From: Asanoa ferruginea
GTDB lineage: Bacteria; Actinomycetota; Actinomycetes; Mycobacteriales; Micromonosporaceae
Direction of reading: 5' to 3'
NCBI RefSeq assembly: GCF_003387075.1
Contig: NZ_QUMQ01000001.1
Location: forward strand, 7,378,001 to 7,442,000
Length of the DNA stretch: 64,000 bases
Positions 43,230 through 53,198 of this stretch are shown in pieces. Below the pieces are notes generated by a model that searched no databases, was not told where the DNA came from, and worked only from the letters and a program-made list of their open reading frames with translations. Both the position numbers and the translations under genes were made by a program. Position 1 is the first letter of the stretch. Every line of letters begins with the position of its first letter.

Positions 43230-45017
43230 TCAGGATGCCACAGGGTGCACCGTCAGCTGCGGCAGCGCCGCGATCAGTGCGTCGTCGTGTCCGAGTCTCG
43301 TGTCGAGCCAGGGGTAGTCGTGGCCGTCGGCGATGCGGGCACGCGCCGTGTCGACGTCCGTGTCGGCAGCGGTCGGTGTGCCGGTTTTGCGTTGGTCGAG
43401 CAGCTGCCACCAGTCGACGGCGACGGCAGCTGGGTTGAGGTGGTAGTGACCGCCGGTGTTGATGATGGGCTCGAGTCGTAGACCGTCGGCGATGCCGTCG
43501 CGGTCTTCCTGATGGATGCCTTGTGACGCGCAACGCAGAGTTGTGCGCAGGTTGCTGACGCAGGTCGAGAGTCGCTGGTTTGCCTTCTCCGTGGTGGTGT
43601 CCGGCCACACCGCGTCGAGGATCTTGGTGAGTGGGGCCCCGGCGCGGTGGATGACCAGGAAGACCAGTAGTTCGATGCTCTTGGCGCGCACGCCCCGCAT
43701 TCGGCCGCCGGCCGGATCGAAGATGCCTGGCTGGCCGATGACGGTGATGAGTGCCCGCCCGTCTGCGGTGGGACCGGGATCTGCGGAGGGTCGGGAGATG
43801 GTGGTGGCGTGTGGGCCAGGCAGCGCGTCCGCTGAACTCGGGCGACGGCTGGCGACGGGTTGCGTGAGGGTGACGGCGACAGCCGCGGTCGGCGAGTTTG
43901 GTGGTGTGCTGCGCGCGAAGGTGCGGGCAAGGGACACGGGTTGGCCGTTGGTGGTCGAGCCGTCCGCCATAAGCGGGCCGCGTAGGGCGATCAGCGGACC
44001 GTACGGTGTCTCGTCCGTCGCGGAGTCGCTGAGGTCGAGATCGTCGTGCGGAGACGAAGGTTCGCCGGGACCGCGGGTTTTGTCACGGCGTTCCCCAGCG
44101 ACGGGTTCGTCAGGGTAGGCGCCCGCGATGGTGGGCGGGTCGTACTCATTGGCGCGTCGCGCGAAGAGGGCACGGTCGGTGTCTTGGTTGTCGCCGCGGC
44201 GGAGGATGCGCTCGGCGGCAAGTTCGTTGGCGACGAGCGCCGTGAGGCTGTCATAGTCCGCGGTCGCGCGGAGCCTGCGTGTGACCTCGTCCATGTCGTA
44301 GGTGAGCACGGCGATGTCTGCTATTTGTTTGCCTGCTGCGGCGTGGATACGGGCGCGCAGAACTTCTGAGAGTGCGGCGTCGCGCCGCTGTTGCCGACGC
44401 GTGATGAGCGCAGCTTCGAGCGAGCCATACAGTCCGAGTTGCGGGTATGCCCTGCTTAGGCTGCGGGCTTGGGCGGTGATCATCGGGTGGCGGATCCAGT
44501 GTGCCCAGGCCTGGTATCGCGGGCTGGGTGCGGGCAGCAGTCCTCGAACCCGCAGCAGGTCGCGGCGTTTGTTTTCTACATCGATCCACCAACTGACGAA
44601 GCCGAGCACGCTCATCAGGGCGTAGAAGCCGCCGAGTAGGTGATCGTCGTGCGTTGCGAGGTTGAACGCGGCTGCGGCAGCGGCGATGATCGCGCCGAGC
44701 AGCCGCGATGCGGCGGCGTGTTCGCCGAGCCGCCGTCGGACGTCGGCGTTGGACAGGAACGTCACACCGCCGAGCTCTAACGCGAAGATGCCACCGATCG
44801 CGATCCACCACGGCAGGTCGAACGCGGTCACCGCGCCGGTGACTGTCCCGTAGAGGGCGACGATGAGAACCGCGGCGTAGAAGAGACGTCGCATGAACGC
44901 GGTGCGTCGCACCGCCGCGGCCAGGTCGTGGTCGAGTTCGCCGGCCAGCGCGCTGGACCGGGAGTCATCGAGCCGCGTCAGCCGTGCCAGCAGTTCGGGG
45001 TCCAGTGAGACGATCAT
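43230..45017 (-). CDS. Membrane protein with C-terminal SARP-type winged helix (595 aa)
   Basis: ATG 45017 has AGGAGGG upstream. The N-terminal ~140 residues carry four hydrophobic helices (LFYAAVLIVALYGTVTGAVTA, WWIAIGGIFALELGGVTFLS, LLGAIIAAAAAAFNLAT, GGFYALMSVLGFVSWWID), resembling the DUF2637/SpdB-like membrane proteins of actinomycete plasmids. A cytoplasmic helical and low-complexity linker follows. Residues ~455-530 are a winged helix of the SARP/OmpR kind: ITVIGQPGIFDPAGGRMRGV, RAKSIELLVFLVIHRAGAPL, LSTCVSNLRTTLR, and GGHYHLNPAAVAVDWWQLLD begins the BTAD-like part, which is truncated. It lies 67 bp after the LysM/SARP gene in the same operon. A membrane-tethered DNA-binding or scaffold role is inferred. 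Confidence 0.75.
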   Translation of the reverse strand: MIVSLDPELLARLTRLDDSRSSALAGELDHDLAAAVRRTAFMRRLFYAAVLIVALYGTVTGAVTAFDLPWWIAIGGIFALELGGVTFLSNADVRRRLGEHAAASRLLGAIIAAAAAAFNLATHDDHLLGGFYALMSVLGFVSWWIDVENKRRDLLRVRGLLPAPSPRYQAWAHWIRHPMITAQARSLSRAYPQLGLYGSLEAALITRRQQRRDAALSEVLRARIHAAAGKQIADIAVLTYDMDEVTRRLRATADYDSLTALVANELAAERILRRGDNQDTDRALFARRANEYDPPTIAGAYPDEPVAGERRDKTRGPGEPSSPHDDLDLSDSATDETPYGPLIALRGPLMADGSTTNGQPVSLARTFARSTPPNSPTAAVAVTLTQPVASRRPSSADALPGPHATTISRPSADPGPTADGRALITVIGQPGIFDPAGGRMRGVRAKSIELLVFLVIHRAGAPLTKILDAVWPDTTTEKANQRLSTCVSNLRTTLRCASQGIHQEDRDGIADGLRLEPIINTGGHYHLNPAAVAVDWWQLLDQRKTGTPTAADTDVDTARARIADGHDYPWLDTRLGHDDALIAALPQLTVHPVAS

Positions 45018-45084
45018 GCCGGGCCACCCTCCTGGTCAGCGCGGAGCAAGGGGCGGTCCAGCGGTGGCATCCGTTGCGGTTCGG

Positions 45085-47898
45085 TCATGGCCGGGCCATT
45101 TCGCGTAGCAGGGTAGATGCGAGCTTCTCGGTGTCCGGGTCGATCTCGAGTCCGTTGTCGTCGAGTTCGCGTCGGAGCGAGGTTAGGCGGTCACGGACAC
45201 CGGCAGCGTCGCCGAGGCGCGCTGCGGTCCGCATCGCTCGGCGCGCCAGGTCCTCGCAGAGTGGGTCGAGCGCGCGTGCGGTGTCGTAGAGCGCGAGCGC
45301 GGTGTCTGGGTGGTTGTCGATCTGGAGGTCCCCGGCTTGGGCATAGATGGTCAGCAGGCGCCGCCGGGTGTGCTCGCGGTCGGTGTCGATCCATTCGTAG
45401 TCGCTTCCGTCGGCCAGACCGCCGGTGACCACGCCGATCGCGGCCTGCAGGTGGGTCAGGCGGGCTTCGTTGTCGGCGGTGGCGGCCTGGGCATAGGCAT
45501 CCTGGACGGTCCACCAGTCGACCTGCAGCAGCCTCGGGTCGAGGTGATAGCGGCCACCGGTGTTGATCACCGGTTCGATCTTGGTCGCGTTCGTGGCTCG
45601 TTCGGTGCCTGTCTGGGCGATCGACCGGATCGTGGTGCGCAGGTTCGCGACGCAGGTGGACAGGCGGTCCGCGGCGCGGGATACGGTCACGTCAGGCCAG
45701 AGCGCTTCCATGATGTCGTCCAGGTTGGCGCCGGCGCGGTGAACGACCAGGTACACGAACAGCTCCAGGCTCTTGGCTCGCAGGCCGCGCACCGGCCTGC
45801 CACTTCTGTCGAGGATGGCCGGTTCGCCAAGCACCCGGGCATTCACCTGCGTGGGAGTGGTTTCGGCCGGCGGCGTTGGCTGGCGTTCAGCCGGGCTGGG
45901 CGGGTCGGCGACCTGTCGGCTCGGCACGACTGTGTCGAACACCCGCGGGGCGTGGTCGTTGCGGTCGCGGGGCGGGCGCGCCTCGGTTGCAAATTGTTGG
46001 AGCTTCGGGGCTGGCGCCGGTGAGGTGAGGTCGTCGTGTGCCTCGGCGAGCATGGCGAGGACCTGGGCGGTCGTTGGGGTGTCGAGCACGGCGACGTGCT
46101 CGCCGTTGCCGCCCTGCGTGGTGCCGTCCGGTGCCACGGTCAGCGTGGTCCCGTCGCGCCACGCGCCGATCAGGACAGCGCCGATGTCGACGCTCTGGCC
46201 GAGGCGTATCGCGCCGTCCAGCCTGGTGTGCCACGTGGGGTCCGGGACGTCGGCGATGAGCAGCAACTGCGGCAACGGTTCGTCGAAGATCCACTCTTCA
46301 CGCAGCGCGTGACCGGTCACGACTTCGCGATCGGCGACGATCCGGCTTCGCCGGATGATTTCCTCTTCGAGCAGGCCAAGTGCGGCAGCGAAGGTCTCGG
46401 CAACGGTCAGGCGCCGCATCGGACGCAGGTCGACCGCCGTGACGCCGAGCAGTGTCGCCAACGTTGAGGACGGGATGATGACGCAGCCTTGACCGCGCGA
46501 GTCGCCAAGGTCACCGGCGGTGAGAGCGGCGACCAGGATGCCACGGGCGGCATCTAGAGCTGCCGGGCCGTTCAGCCCAAGACCTACGGTGACCGGGAGT
46601 GTGCCCACGCCGGCAAGCTCGGCGCCGCTAGGTCCCCAGGACGTAATCGAGGGCTTCACATCCGCTGCGACGTACTCATGGACGGTCGGGCCATGGTCGG
46701 GGCTTTGGTCGAGCACGTCCGGTGCCGCCCGCCGCAGACCATGCCGGAGCCGAGCCAACGCCGCCAGGGGTGTGGTCAGGTCCGCGCCCTGCAGGATCGG
46801 GCTAGTGATGGAGGCAGGCCGGAAGCGGTGACGACGTCGCTTCCAGACCATACGCACGCTGTAAATCAGGGCAGCGGCCAGACCGACACCCACCACGCCA
46901 CCAGCGACGGTGATCCATCCGACTGGCGTGGCCACGGAGCCGTTGCCGGCGCCGGGCGCCGGCGTCATGGGCGAGCCGGCGCAATCAGTAGGAGAGCTCG
47001 ATGAAGGGGATGGTCCAGCCCGACCGGCCGAGGGTGACGTCACGGCCGGGGACACCGACGGTGCGACTACACCGTCATCTACAGCGGGCAGGCTCGACGA
47101 CGGTGTAAGGCTGGGCGTGCTGGCAGGTGCCGCACCAGGAGTAGGACGTTGAGGGCCACCGTCACCTCGATCAGGATCGGTCGGTGCACCGGTGATCGCA
47201 CCCTTCTCACGCGAGGGCAGGGCAAGGACCCATCCGACGTGGATCACGTCGGGATCGGTGAGCCGGTAGCCGTTGCTCTGGACATGTCCCCGATTGAGTC
47301 TGTAGATCTCAGGCCAACGGTCTGGGTTGCCCAGGTGTCGAGCGGCGATTCTCGACAGGTTCTCACCTGCGACAACGCGATGAGTGCCCCCTGGCGCGTG
47401 CCGAGCCCAGCGGGGAAGGTTCGCATTGCGGGTGCCCGGGCGGGGCGGATCCGCAGCAAGGGTCGCGGCTGACCTCTCAGGTTCCGCGCTACCTACGGCC
47501 ACGCCCCCAGCCAGGACCGGTGTCGCAAACCAGCCGGCTTCGTCAGGCGACCGATCAACATGCTGCAGATCGGCGTCCCCGTCCGCAATTCCTACGACTG
47601 CGGCGCTCGCGCCCACCACCGTGGTGACGGATGCGGTGCCGACCAGCGCCACGGACAGCGAGCGGGCGATCCCTGGAAGACGCCAGCGAACCCGACGGAC
47701 TCGGCGCCGACGGTGAGCAAGGCTTCCAATCACCATCACAGCCACCATCAGCGCTAAGAGGCAGATGACGGCCACGACCGCGACTGCCAGGGTGCCAGGG
47801 GTCAAAGGATTCTGAATGAGCTCAACAACCGCGTCGGGCAGTGACTGCGACGTCGCGACAGGGACGACGGTGGGGGTTCGCGGGCTCGTAAGAACCAT
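45085..47898 (-). CDS. Membrane protein with LysM and SARP/BTAD domains (937 aa)
   Basis: ATG 47898, SD GGGAG. Helices at about 37-60 (AVAVVAVICLLALMVAVMVIG) and 85-108 (LVGTASVTTVVGASAAVVGI) are followed by a LysM domain (GGTHRVVAGENLSRIAARHL, WPEIYRLNRGH, ALPSREKG), predicted to touch peptidoglycan. Then come a Pro/Ser-rich linker, a third helix (VGWITVAGGVVGVGLAAALI), a helical domain, and at the C-terminus a SARP-like winged helix (VRGLRAKSLELFVYLVVHRA, LSTCVANLRTTIRS) with a complete BTAD helical domain (LLTIYAQAGDLQIDNH, PLCEDLARRAMRTAARLGDA). Wall-sensing outside and a transcription-factor-like module inside is unusual. First gene of a four-gene operon; such proteins are found on conjugative elements of actinomycetes. 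Confidence 0.85.
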   Translation of the reverse strand: MVLTSPRTPTVVPVATSQSLPDAVVELIQNPLTPGTLAVAVVAVICLLALMVAVMVIGSLAHRRRRVRRVRWRLPGIARSLSVALVGTASVTTVVGASAAVVGIADGDADLQHVDRSPDEAGWFATPVLAGGVAVGSAEPERSAATLAADPPRPGTRNANLPRWARHAPGGTHRVVAGENLSRIAARHLGNPDRWPEIYRLNRGHVQSNGYRLTDPDVIHVGWVLALPSREKGAITGAPTDPDRGDGGPQRPTPGAAPASTPSLTPSSSLPAVDDGVVAPSVSPAVTSPSAGRAGPSPSSSSPTDCAGSPMTPAPGAGNGSVATPVGWITVAGGVVGVGLAAALIYSVRMVWKRRRHRFRPASITSPILQGADLTTPLAALARLRHGLRRAAPDVLDQSPDHGPTVHEYVAADVKPSITSWGPSGAELAGVGTLPVTVGLGLNGPAALDAARGILVAALTAGDLGDSRGQGCVIIPSSTLATLLGVTAVDLRPMRRLTVAETFAAALGLLEEEIIRRSRIVADREVVTGHALREEWIFDEPLPQLLLIADVPDPTWHTRLDGAIRLGQSVDIGAVLIGAWRDGTTLTVAPDGTTQGGNGEHVAVLDTPTTAQVLAMLAEAHDDLTSPAPAPKLQQFATEARPPRDRNDHAPRVFDTVVPSRQVADPPSPAERQPTPPAETTPTQVNARVLGEPAILDRSGRPVRGLRAKSLELFVYLVVHRAGANLDDIMEALWPDVTVSRAADRLSTCVANLRTTIRSIAQTGTERATNATKIEPVINTGGRYHLDPRLLQVDWWTVQDAYAQAATADNEARLTHLQAAIGVVTGGLADGSDYEWIDTDREHTRRRLLTIYAQAGDLQIDNHPDTALALYDTARALDPLCEDLARRAMRTAARLGDAAGVRDRLTSLRRELDDNGLEIDPDTEKLASTLLREMARP

Positions 47899-48271
47899 GA
47901 AGACTCCCGGGGACTCGGGCGCCCGAAGCGATCACGGCCTCGGTTCCACGTCCACGACACCACGACACAAGCCAGCCGAGAACAGGGGAGCACGGGCCTG
48001 GATCTAACAGCACCTAACACGAGCGCGCGAGGCTGCGAGCATGTTCCTGACGGTGCGGGCGCCGCGGTTTCATCTCTACCTGCGGAACTCTCTTGACGAT
48101 CTAAAGCCGGGTAGCTCGGCTGGGCGCTCCAACGTCCGCCGTACTCCGGCTCGCGGTGCCACCGCCGAGGTCTCGTCGTCACCCGGGTTAGACAAGTATT
48201 GGCGGCTGTTCGCCCCCTCCGTGGGGCGTGCACCGTTCGTCTTCCCAGCCACCGTGTGCTGTGATCGACCG

Positions 48272-50075
48272 ATGGAGGATGAGGCCAGGCCGGCGATCGA
48301 GCACGTGACCATGCCTGATGATCCACTGTTAGTGGAAGCCGGCTCCGACTTCGATTGGCTCACTGGTAGTGGAGGTCGTCTGAGCTGGCTAGAACAACGA
48401 CCATCAACAGGAAGGTCCGTTGTCGTTAGCCTGGAGCGAGGCCAGCTCGTCGGCTACGGCGTCCGCGGTGGGAGCATAGGGAGCTCACTTCACTCGTACG
48501 GCGGTAGACCATTCGTGTTCCTCGGATCCGAGGGCTTGGTCGCTGTAGACGCCTCCACAGGTTGCGTCGTCGGGACTGGAGAAACCGCTGACTCGTTCAC
48601 GTACGGCGATCTTGAATACGACAACGGCGAGGTGCTAGCGGTTCGCGAGCGCGAAAGCGGCGACCAGCTTGTGGCTCTTGACCGCGTTCGTGGGTGAACA
48701 CGGAACGCTCCACACCACCGATGGCTTCCTGGCGTCACCACGTGCGCTTGGGACTCGGATCGCCTGGAGCCAGTGGGCTGGCGATGTAATGCCATGGGAT
48801 TCAAGCGAAGTGTGGATCGGCCACCGACCCAACCGAGGTCGCATCCAGCAGGCCCAGCGGGTGGCCGGCAGTCCTGAGGAGTCGGCCCTCCAGCCGACCT
48901 GGGGACCTGACGGAACCCTTTATTTCATCTCGGACGGGTCGGGATGGTGGAACCTTTATCGCTGGCGCGACGGCCACGTTGATGCAGTCGCGCCAGTGGC
49001 TGCCGAGTGTGCCACGGCTCCATGGGAGTCGACCTATTCCAACTACGTTCTGCTGCCGAGGGACCGCATTGCCCTGACAGTTCAGTCGGGACCGGAACAG
49101 AGGCTCGTCCTCGTCGAATCGGACCTGACAAGCCGCGTCGTCGACCTCCCGTATACGACGATCAAGCCATACCTCGCACCGCTCGGCGACCGGGTCGGCC
49201 TGATCGGCGCCTCGCCGACACGGGAGCCGGAGATCGCTTTGGTCGCAACCGACGGCAGCAACACGCTGGACGTCATCCGACGCTCCTCAGCTCGCCCGGA
49301 ACCAGCCAGGGTCTCCGTACCGGAGGTGCTGCGAGTGGCCGCAGGCGATGCCACGGCAACCGTGCTCTTTTACCCGCCCTTGGAAGACAGCAAGCAACCG
49401 CCGTTGATCGTGCGACCCCACGCCGGCCCGACGTACAACAGCGAGTTGCGACTAAACCCTGAGGTTCAGTTCTTCACGAGCCGCGGGTTTGCGGTCGCCG
49501 AAGTGGACTATCGAGGCAGCACCGGCTACGGCCGATCGTTCCGTAAGGCGCTCGACGGAGGCTGGGGACACGTCGATGTGGAAGACTGCTGCAACGTCGC
49601 GCTTCACCTCATCGAGGCCGGTCGAGTCCATACCAGCGCCGTGTTCATTTCCGGATCCAGTGCTGGCGGCTATACCGCACTCAAGGCCGTATGCGACGAC
49701 GGTCCGTTCGCCCTTGCAGTCGCTCGCTCAGCGATCATCGATCCGCAACGTTGGCGAACGACAGCTCCACGTTTTCAACGTCCACACGCGACGATCTTGG
49801 CTTCCGCGACCTCCCCAGTCAGAGCAGACGAGGTTCGACGCGGTGTTCTGCTTATCCACGGTGTCGCCGACGATGTCGCCCCGGTCTCAGATGTGAGGAG
49901 ACTGGCTGCCGCCGTCCAAGATCACGGCCTGTTGGTAGACCTGCTTGAGTTCGATGGGGTCGGCCACTATCTTTCTGCCGCCGCCCGACGAAGCGCCGTT
50001 GAGGCTGAACTGGCCGCCTACCAGGCCGTCCTATCGCGAATGCGATCCGCTACGCCGGCGCCGGGAGTGGCTTGA
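48272..50075 (+). CDS. Prolyl-oligopeptidase family (S9) serine peptidase, interrupted by one frameshift
   Basis: ATG 48272 begins the N-terminal beta-propeller (GGRLSWLEQRPSTGRSVVV, SSLHSYGGRPFVFLGSEGL, DSFTYGDLEYDNGEVLAVRE). At 48693-48698 the frame meets GGG-TGA; in the +1 frame it continues exactly as expected (EHGTLHTTDGFLASPRALG, TRIAWSQW, QPTWGPDGTLYFISDGSGWW). The catalytic domain is complete: ISGSSAGGYTALK (nucleophile Ser), GVADDVAPVSD (Asp), DGVGHYLSA (His). So one extra or missing base separates two good halves. It may be an inactivating indel, a sequencing error in a G-run, or +1 frameshifting at a stop codon. The 3' end overlaps the convergent regulator gene by 26 bp. Confidence 0.75.
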
Positions 50076-51315
50076 GGGTGGTGTGGGCGTAGTCGACGAT
50101 CTCGCGCACTTCCGGAACGTCAGCACTAGGTTGCAGCTCGGCGAGCATGAGCGCGATGCGATGTGTCGTGCGGAACGAAACCAGGCCGGCGGCGTGGTCG
50201 ACTGCGGAGCGAGCGAAGGCGCAGGCCTGTTCGAGTTCGCCGACCCTTGCGTGAGCGGCCGCCCGGAGTGCGGTGTCGATGCTGATGCGTCGGGCTCGAT
50301 GCGGCGGCAAGAGCGTCAGCGCGATCTCGGCTTCGCGGTGCGCGAGCTGATAGCGGCCAAGGTCAAAGAAGCAATGCGCCTTTTCATCAGCGAGGTCTGC
50401 TTCGCCGAAGTAGCGGATCCATGCTGGCTCTTCGCTTGGTCGGCTTCGAGCGAGATCGGCGTCGACCTGGAGAAGTGCTGCTGCGCAGGCGCCCTCGTCA
50501 CCGAGGCGGGCGTATGCCCGCGCGAGGACGATGCGGAAAGCTGCTCTGACCGCCGGGGAGGCGTGGTCGTTGGTCCCGTGGATTCCGGCAGTAGCGAGCC
50601 GGAGTGCCTGTTGCGGGTCACCGCAATGCAGTGCCAGGTGGGCCAAGCTGACCGCAACAAGGTAGCCGCCGTAGACCCGGTCGCCTGACCTGGTCAAGAG
50701 GGCCAGCGCTCGGAGGTAGTGCTGCTGGGCAAGGCCATCCACGCCTAGGTCAACCGCGTCGTAACCGGCCAACTCGAGCATCCCGGTCGCAACCTGTGGC
50801 GCGTTCGCGGCAAGACTCGACAGACGGCCATCCAAGGTTTCAGCCAACCTCGAGTAGGTGACGCCTGCTCCATGCACGTGGTCTTGACTTCGGAGGTTGG
50901 CTAACGCCGCAACAGCCGTCGTGACGGTGTCGTCGTCGACCGCTGGGCGCCGATCGGTCGAGGGTGTAGCCATCAACCAGTCGAGCACGGGTCGATCTGC
51001 GGCGCTGCTGCGGTATGCGCTGCACTCCCCCTTCGTGCCTGCATATGAGCGTAGTAGTCGCTCCCGGTGGATTAGGGGAAGCAGCTGTGTGAGGGAGCCG
51101 TCCGCATGCAGCGCCACGTCGCAACGTGCGATGAAGTCGTTTGAGGGGATCCGCTCAGCGATCTCAATTCGCCGGACAAGATCCCTGTGAACGAACAGCT
51201 GCTCCCCGAGTTCGGCCTGTGAGAGACCGCACGCGGTTCGGAGGTGGCGGATCCGTGCGCCGACATAGTCCAAGACCGACCGCGTCGGCGTCAGGGGCTT
51301 CGGAGCCTGTCCCAC
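50050..51315 (-). CDS. XRE-family HTH regulator with TPR-like repeats (421 aa)
   Basis: GTG 51315. Residues ~15-75 are an XRE HTH (VGARIRHLRTACGLSQAELG, EQLFVHRDLVRRIEIAERIP). The remaining ~330 residues are helical repeats (LAQQHYLRALALLTRSGDRV, LAHLALHCGDPQQALRLATA, AARIVLARAYARLGDEGACA) typical of streptomycete regulators that bind a signal through TPR-like arrays. No membrane segment. Its 3' end overlaps the convergent S9 peptidase gene, which could couple their expression. Confidence 0.8.
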   Translation of the reverse strand: MGQAPKPLTPTRSVLDYVGARIRHLRTACGLSQAELGEQLFVHRDLVRRIEIAERIPSNDFIARCDVALHADGSLTQLLPLIHRERLLRSYAGTKGECSAYRSSAADRPVLDWLMATPSTDRRPAVDDDTVTTAVAALANLRSQDHVHGAGVTYSRLAETLDGRLSSLAANAPQVATGMLELAGYDAVDLGVDGLAQQHYLRALALLTRSGDRVYGGYLVAVSLAHLALHCGDPQQALRLATAGIHGTNDHASPAVRAAFRIVLARAYARLGDEGACAAALLQVDADLARSRPSEEPAWIRYFGEADLADEKAHCFFDLGRYQLAHREAEIALTLLPPHRARRISIDTALRAAAHARVGELEQACAFARSAVDHAAGLVSFRTTHRIALMLAELQPSADVPEVREIVDYAHTTLKPLPAPA

Positions 51316-51658
51316 CTAGCGCCATCCTCGGGATATTGCGCGGAGTGTCATGGCAAATTTTGATTTTCGCTCATCGGGTCGATCAGGCGCAACACCGGCC
51401 GATCTCAAAAGAGTGCCTAGTCCACCGTCGTACGGCCCGTCGATGCACCTTGAGCGGCTCTCGGATTGCTGCCGGAGCATTCGGCCATGCCGACAACGTC
51501 GGTGTCCGCATGGAACCACTCGATCTTTGCGACTGGATGTTGGTCAATGGGAGCTGAAGGTACGCACGTGGCTAATCGCGAGATCGCCGCGCTGTAGGCG
51601 GAACCTCGATGCCTGGCAAGTAGCCCGGCGGAACAGACCCTCAGACGGGAGGCAGAGC

Positions 51659-51940
51659 ATGGCTACCGAGATGTACCACAGCTGCGATGCCGGACCGGGG
51701 CCTCGGGTACTAGCTAACGGCCAGAAGGAACGTTCCGGCTGTGGTCCCAAGGACGCTTTCACCGATAGCTCGATCTATGGAACCGGTGTGCCAGTGGCCG
51801 CCCCTGCCGTCCCCCACGGCACTTCGCCGGCCGCCGCACCGCTTCTCCCTTGTACAGCGTCATTGGCGTCTGCGGTCGCCACCACTGCACAGTCGCGATC
51901 TTGCACGACTCAGACTAGGGGCACCTCGTGCGCTGGATGA
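51659..51940 (+). CDS. Possible small protein (93 aa)
   Basis: Supported mainly by a strong ribosome site, GGGAGG (51647-51652), 6 nt before ATG 51659, and by overlap with the next gene. The product begins MATEMYHSCDAGPGPRVLAN and becomes Ala/Pro/Ser/Thr-rich. No fold is recognisable. The rest of 51316-51658, upstream of the divergent XRE gene, holds promoters at most. Confidence 0.3.
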   Translation: MATEMYHSCDAGPGPRVLANGQKERSGCGPKDAFTDSSIYGTGVPVAAPAVPHGTSPAAAPLLPCTASLASAVATTAQSRSCTTQTRGTSCAG

Positions 51941-52287
51941 GGCCGTGCCTCGCCGGCCTCGACGTGGCAGGCGGATGGGAGATCCTGTCGAACGACGGAT
52001 TCTGGTTCGTTCGGAACTTCGCCGATGCCGCCAGGGGACCCGTTCTGGAGTTCTCGTCGTACGAATGGGCAGACCTAGCGGCCGCGGTCGAGGCCGGTAG
52101 GTGGCCTCCATGGATGGTCATGTCCCCCGACGGCGGGGCGGAGGTTCGGATGCCGGGAAACGCCCCTCCTGTATTGCGCTTCAACGGCGACCAGATGGAG
52201 GCGTTCGCCGTCAGTCTCCGCCGCAGGCAGAGCGAGCTGCTACCCGCTGCGTCGAGGCCTACCCGGAGGCGAAGACCAATGCGCTGA
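51928..52287 (+). CDS. DUF397-like small protein
   Basis: GTG 51928 (ATG 51937 possible). The core GGWEILSNDGFWFVRNFADA, GPVLEFSSYEWADLAAAVEA, GRW follows the DUF397 pattern (short strand, D-x-x-x-P-x-G-P-V-L-x-F, then W/E-x-x-x-F helix). DUF397 proteins commonly sit next to XRE regulators in actinomycetes and modulate them. The XRE gene starts 600 bp away, divergent, which supports pairing. The C-terminus is basic (RPTRRRRPMR). Confidence 0.5.
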   Translation: MRWMRPCLAGLDVAGGWEILSNDGFWFVRNFADAARGPVLEFSSYEWADLAAAVEAGRWPPWMVMSPDGGAEVRMPGNAPPVLRFNGDQMEAFAVSLRRRQSELLPAASRPTRRRRPMR

Positions 52288-52397
52288 GCTCTGTGCGGGC
52301 TTCTGCACCTCATCCCTCAAGTCGGCAGATGGCTTGATCTCTTGATCCGTCACGTGCCTGGTTGTTCCGGGTCCCGGACATGGTTTGCGGGCCGGTG

Positions 52398-52431
52398 GCC
52401 GACGCGCCGACGCGCCGACGCGCCGACGCGC
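52398..52431. repeat. 8-bp tandem repeat (GCCGACGC, four copies)
   Basis: Four exact copies plus two bases. The period is not a multiple of three, so copy-number change would shift any frame across it; this argues against coding here. Confidence 0.8.
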
Positions 52432-53198
52432 ACGCTTCTCTCGATACAAAGAGGTGACTGTTCCGTGTTCCGTGCTCGTGTTCAACTAAGCAACTTGCGG
52501 CGTCGCGTCACCAGGCGATTGCGACTGGTTGGCCCGCCGTCCTTGGCGCAACTGTCATCGGGTCATCGCGTGGTAGGTACGGTCCATAGGTCTCGGCCTC
52601 CGGGGCCCCATCATCTTGAGCCGAGCTCATCGACGACGCAGCTGAGCGCCGTCTCCTGGTTAGGTGGACAGACAGCCAAACGGTGGGTCTGTGCGGCACG
52701 GTCAAGTCGCCGGAGGCCCGGCAAGGCGGCCGTGCGTATCCGGCGGTTTCGGAAAATCTCGAGCCGTGGCCGGACCTCGATGGGCTCGGATTTCGGCGAT
52801 CTATCCCGCTGGCTACTTGCGCCGACTTCGCAGCCCAACGCTTCGAAAGACGTCACGAGGCGGACAGCAGAGGGCACGCGGGTCCGCCGGTGGGCGTTCG
52901 GTGCTGTGGCCCATGGGGACTCTGTCTGGGAGCCGCGTCGGCCGACGAGTTCGCGTTCGCTGCAGACCACCTGCGTAAACCGTGAGGTCCGACGTCCAGA
53001 ACTGCGTTGGCTATCCCACGTCTTGGCCTGGATCCAAACTTCTTCTCACCTAACGACTCGCTCCCGACTGCCCGTGGGCATGGGTGTCCGCCCTGCTGTC
53101 AGGTGCACCTGGCAGCTGCGTTCGAGTGCAGCGGCTTCATCGGCGGCGACCTACTCAGCCCGCCCGATCACAGCACTGACACGACCTATGGATGAACG
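52432..53198. other. Gap, no convincing gene
   Basis: Frames such as 52683-52985 (PLATCADFAAQRFERRHEAD) are weakly protein-like but lack ribosome sites and neighbours. The segment just upstream of 53199 probably contains the promoter of the nucleotide-modification cluster. Confidence 0.3.

Noticed and set aside
52398-52431. Tandem 8-bp repeats considered as a CRISPR or iteron array
   Set aside because: Units are directly adjacent without spacers and far too short; best explained by slippage.
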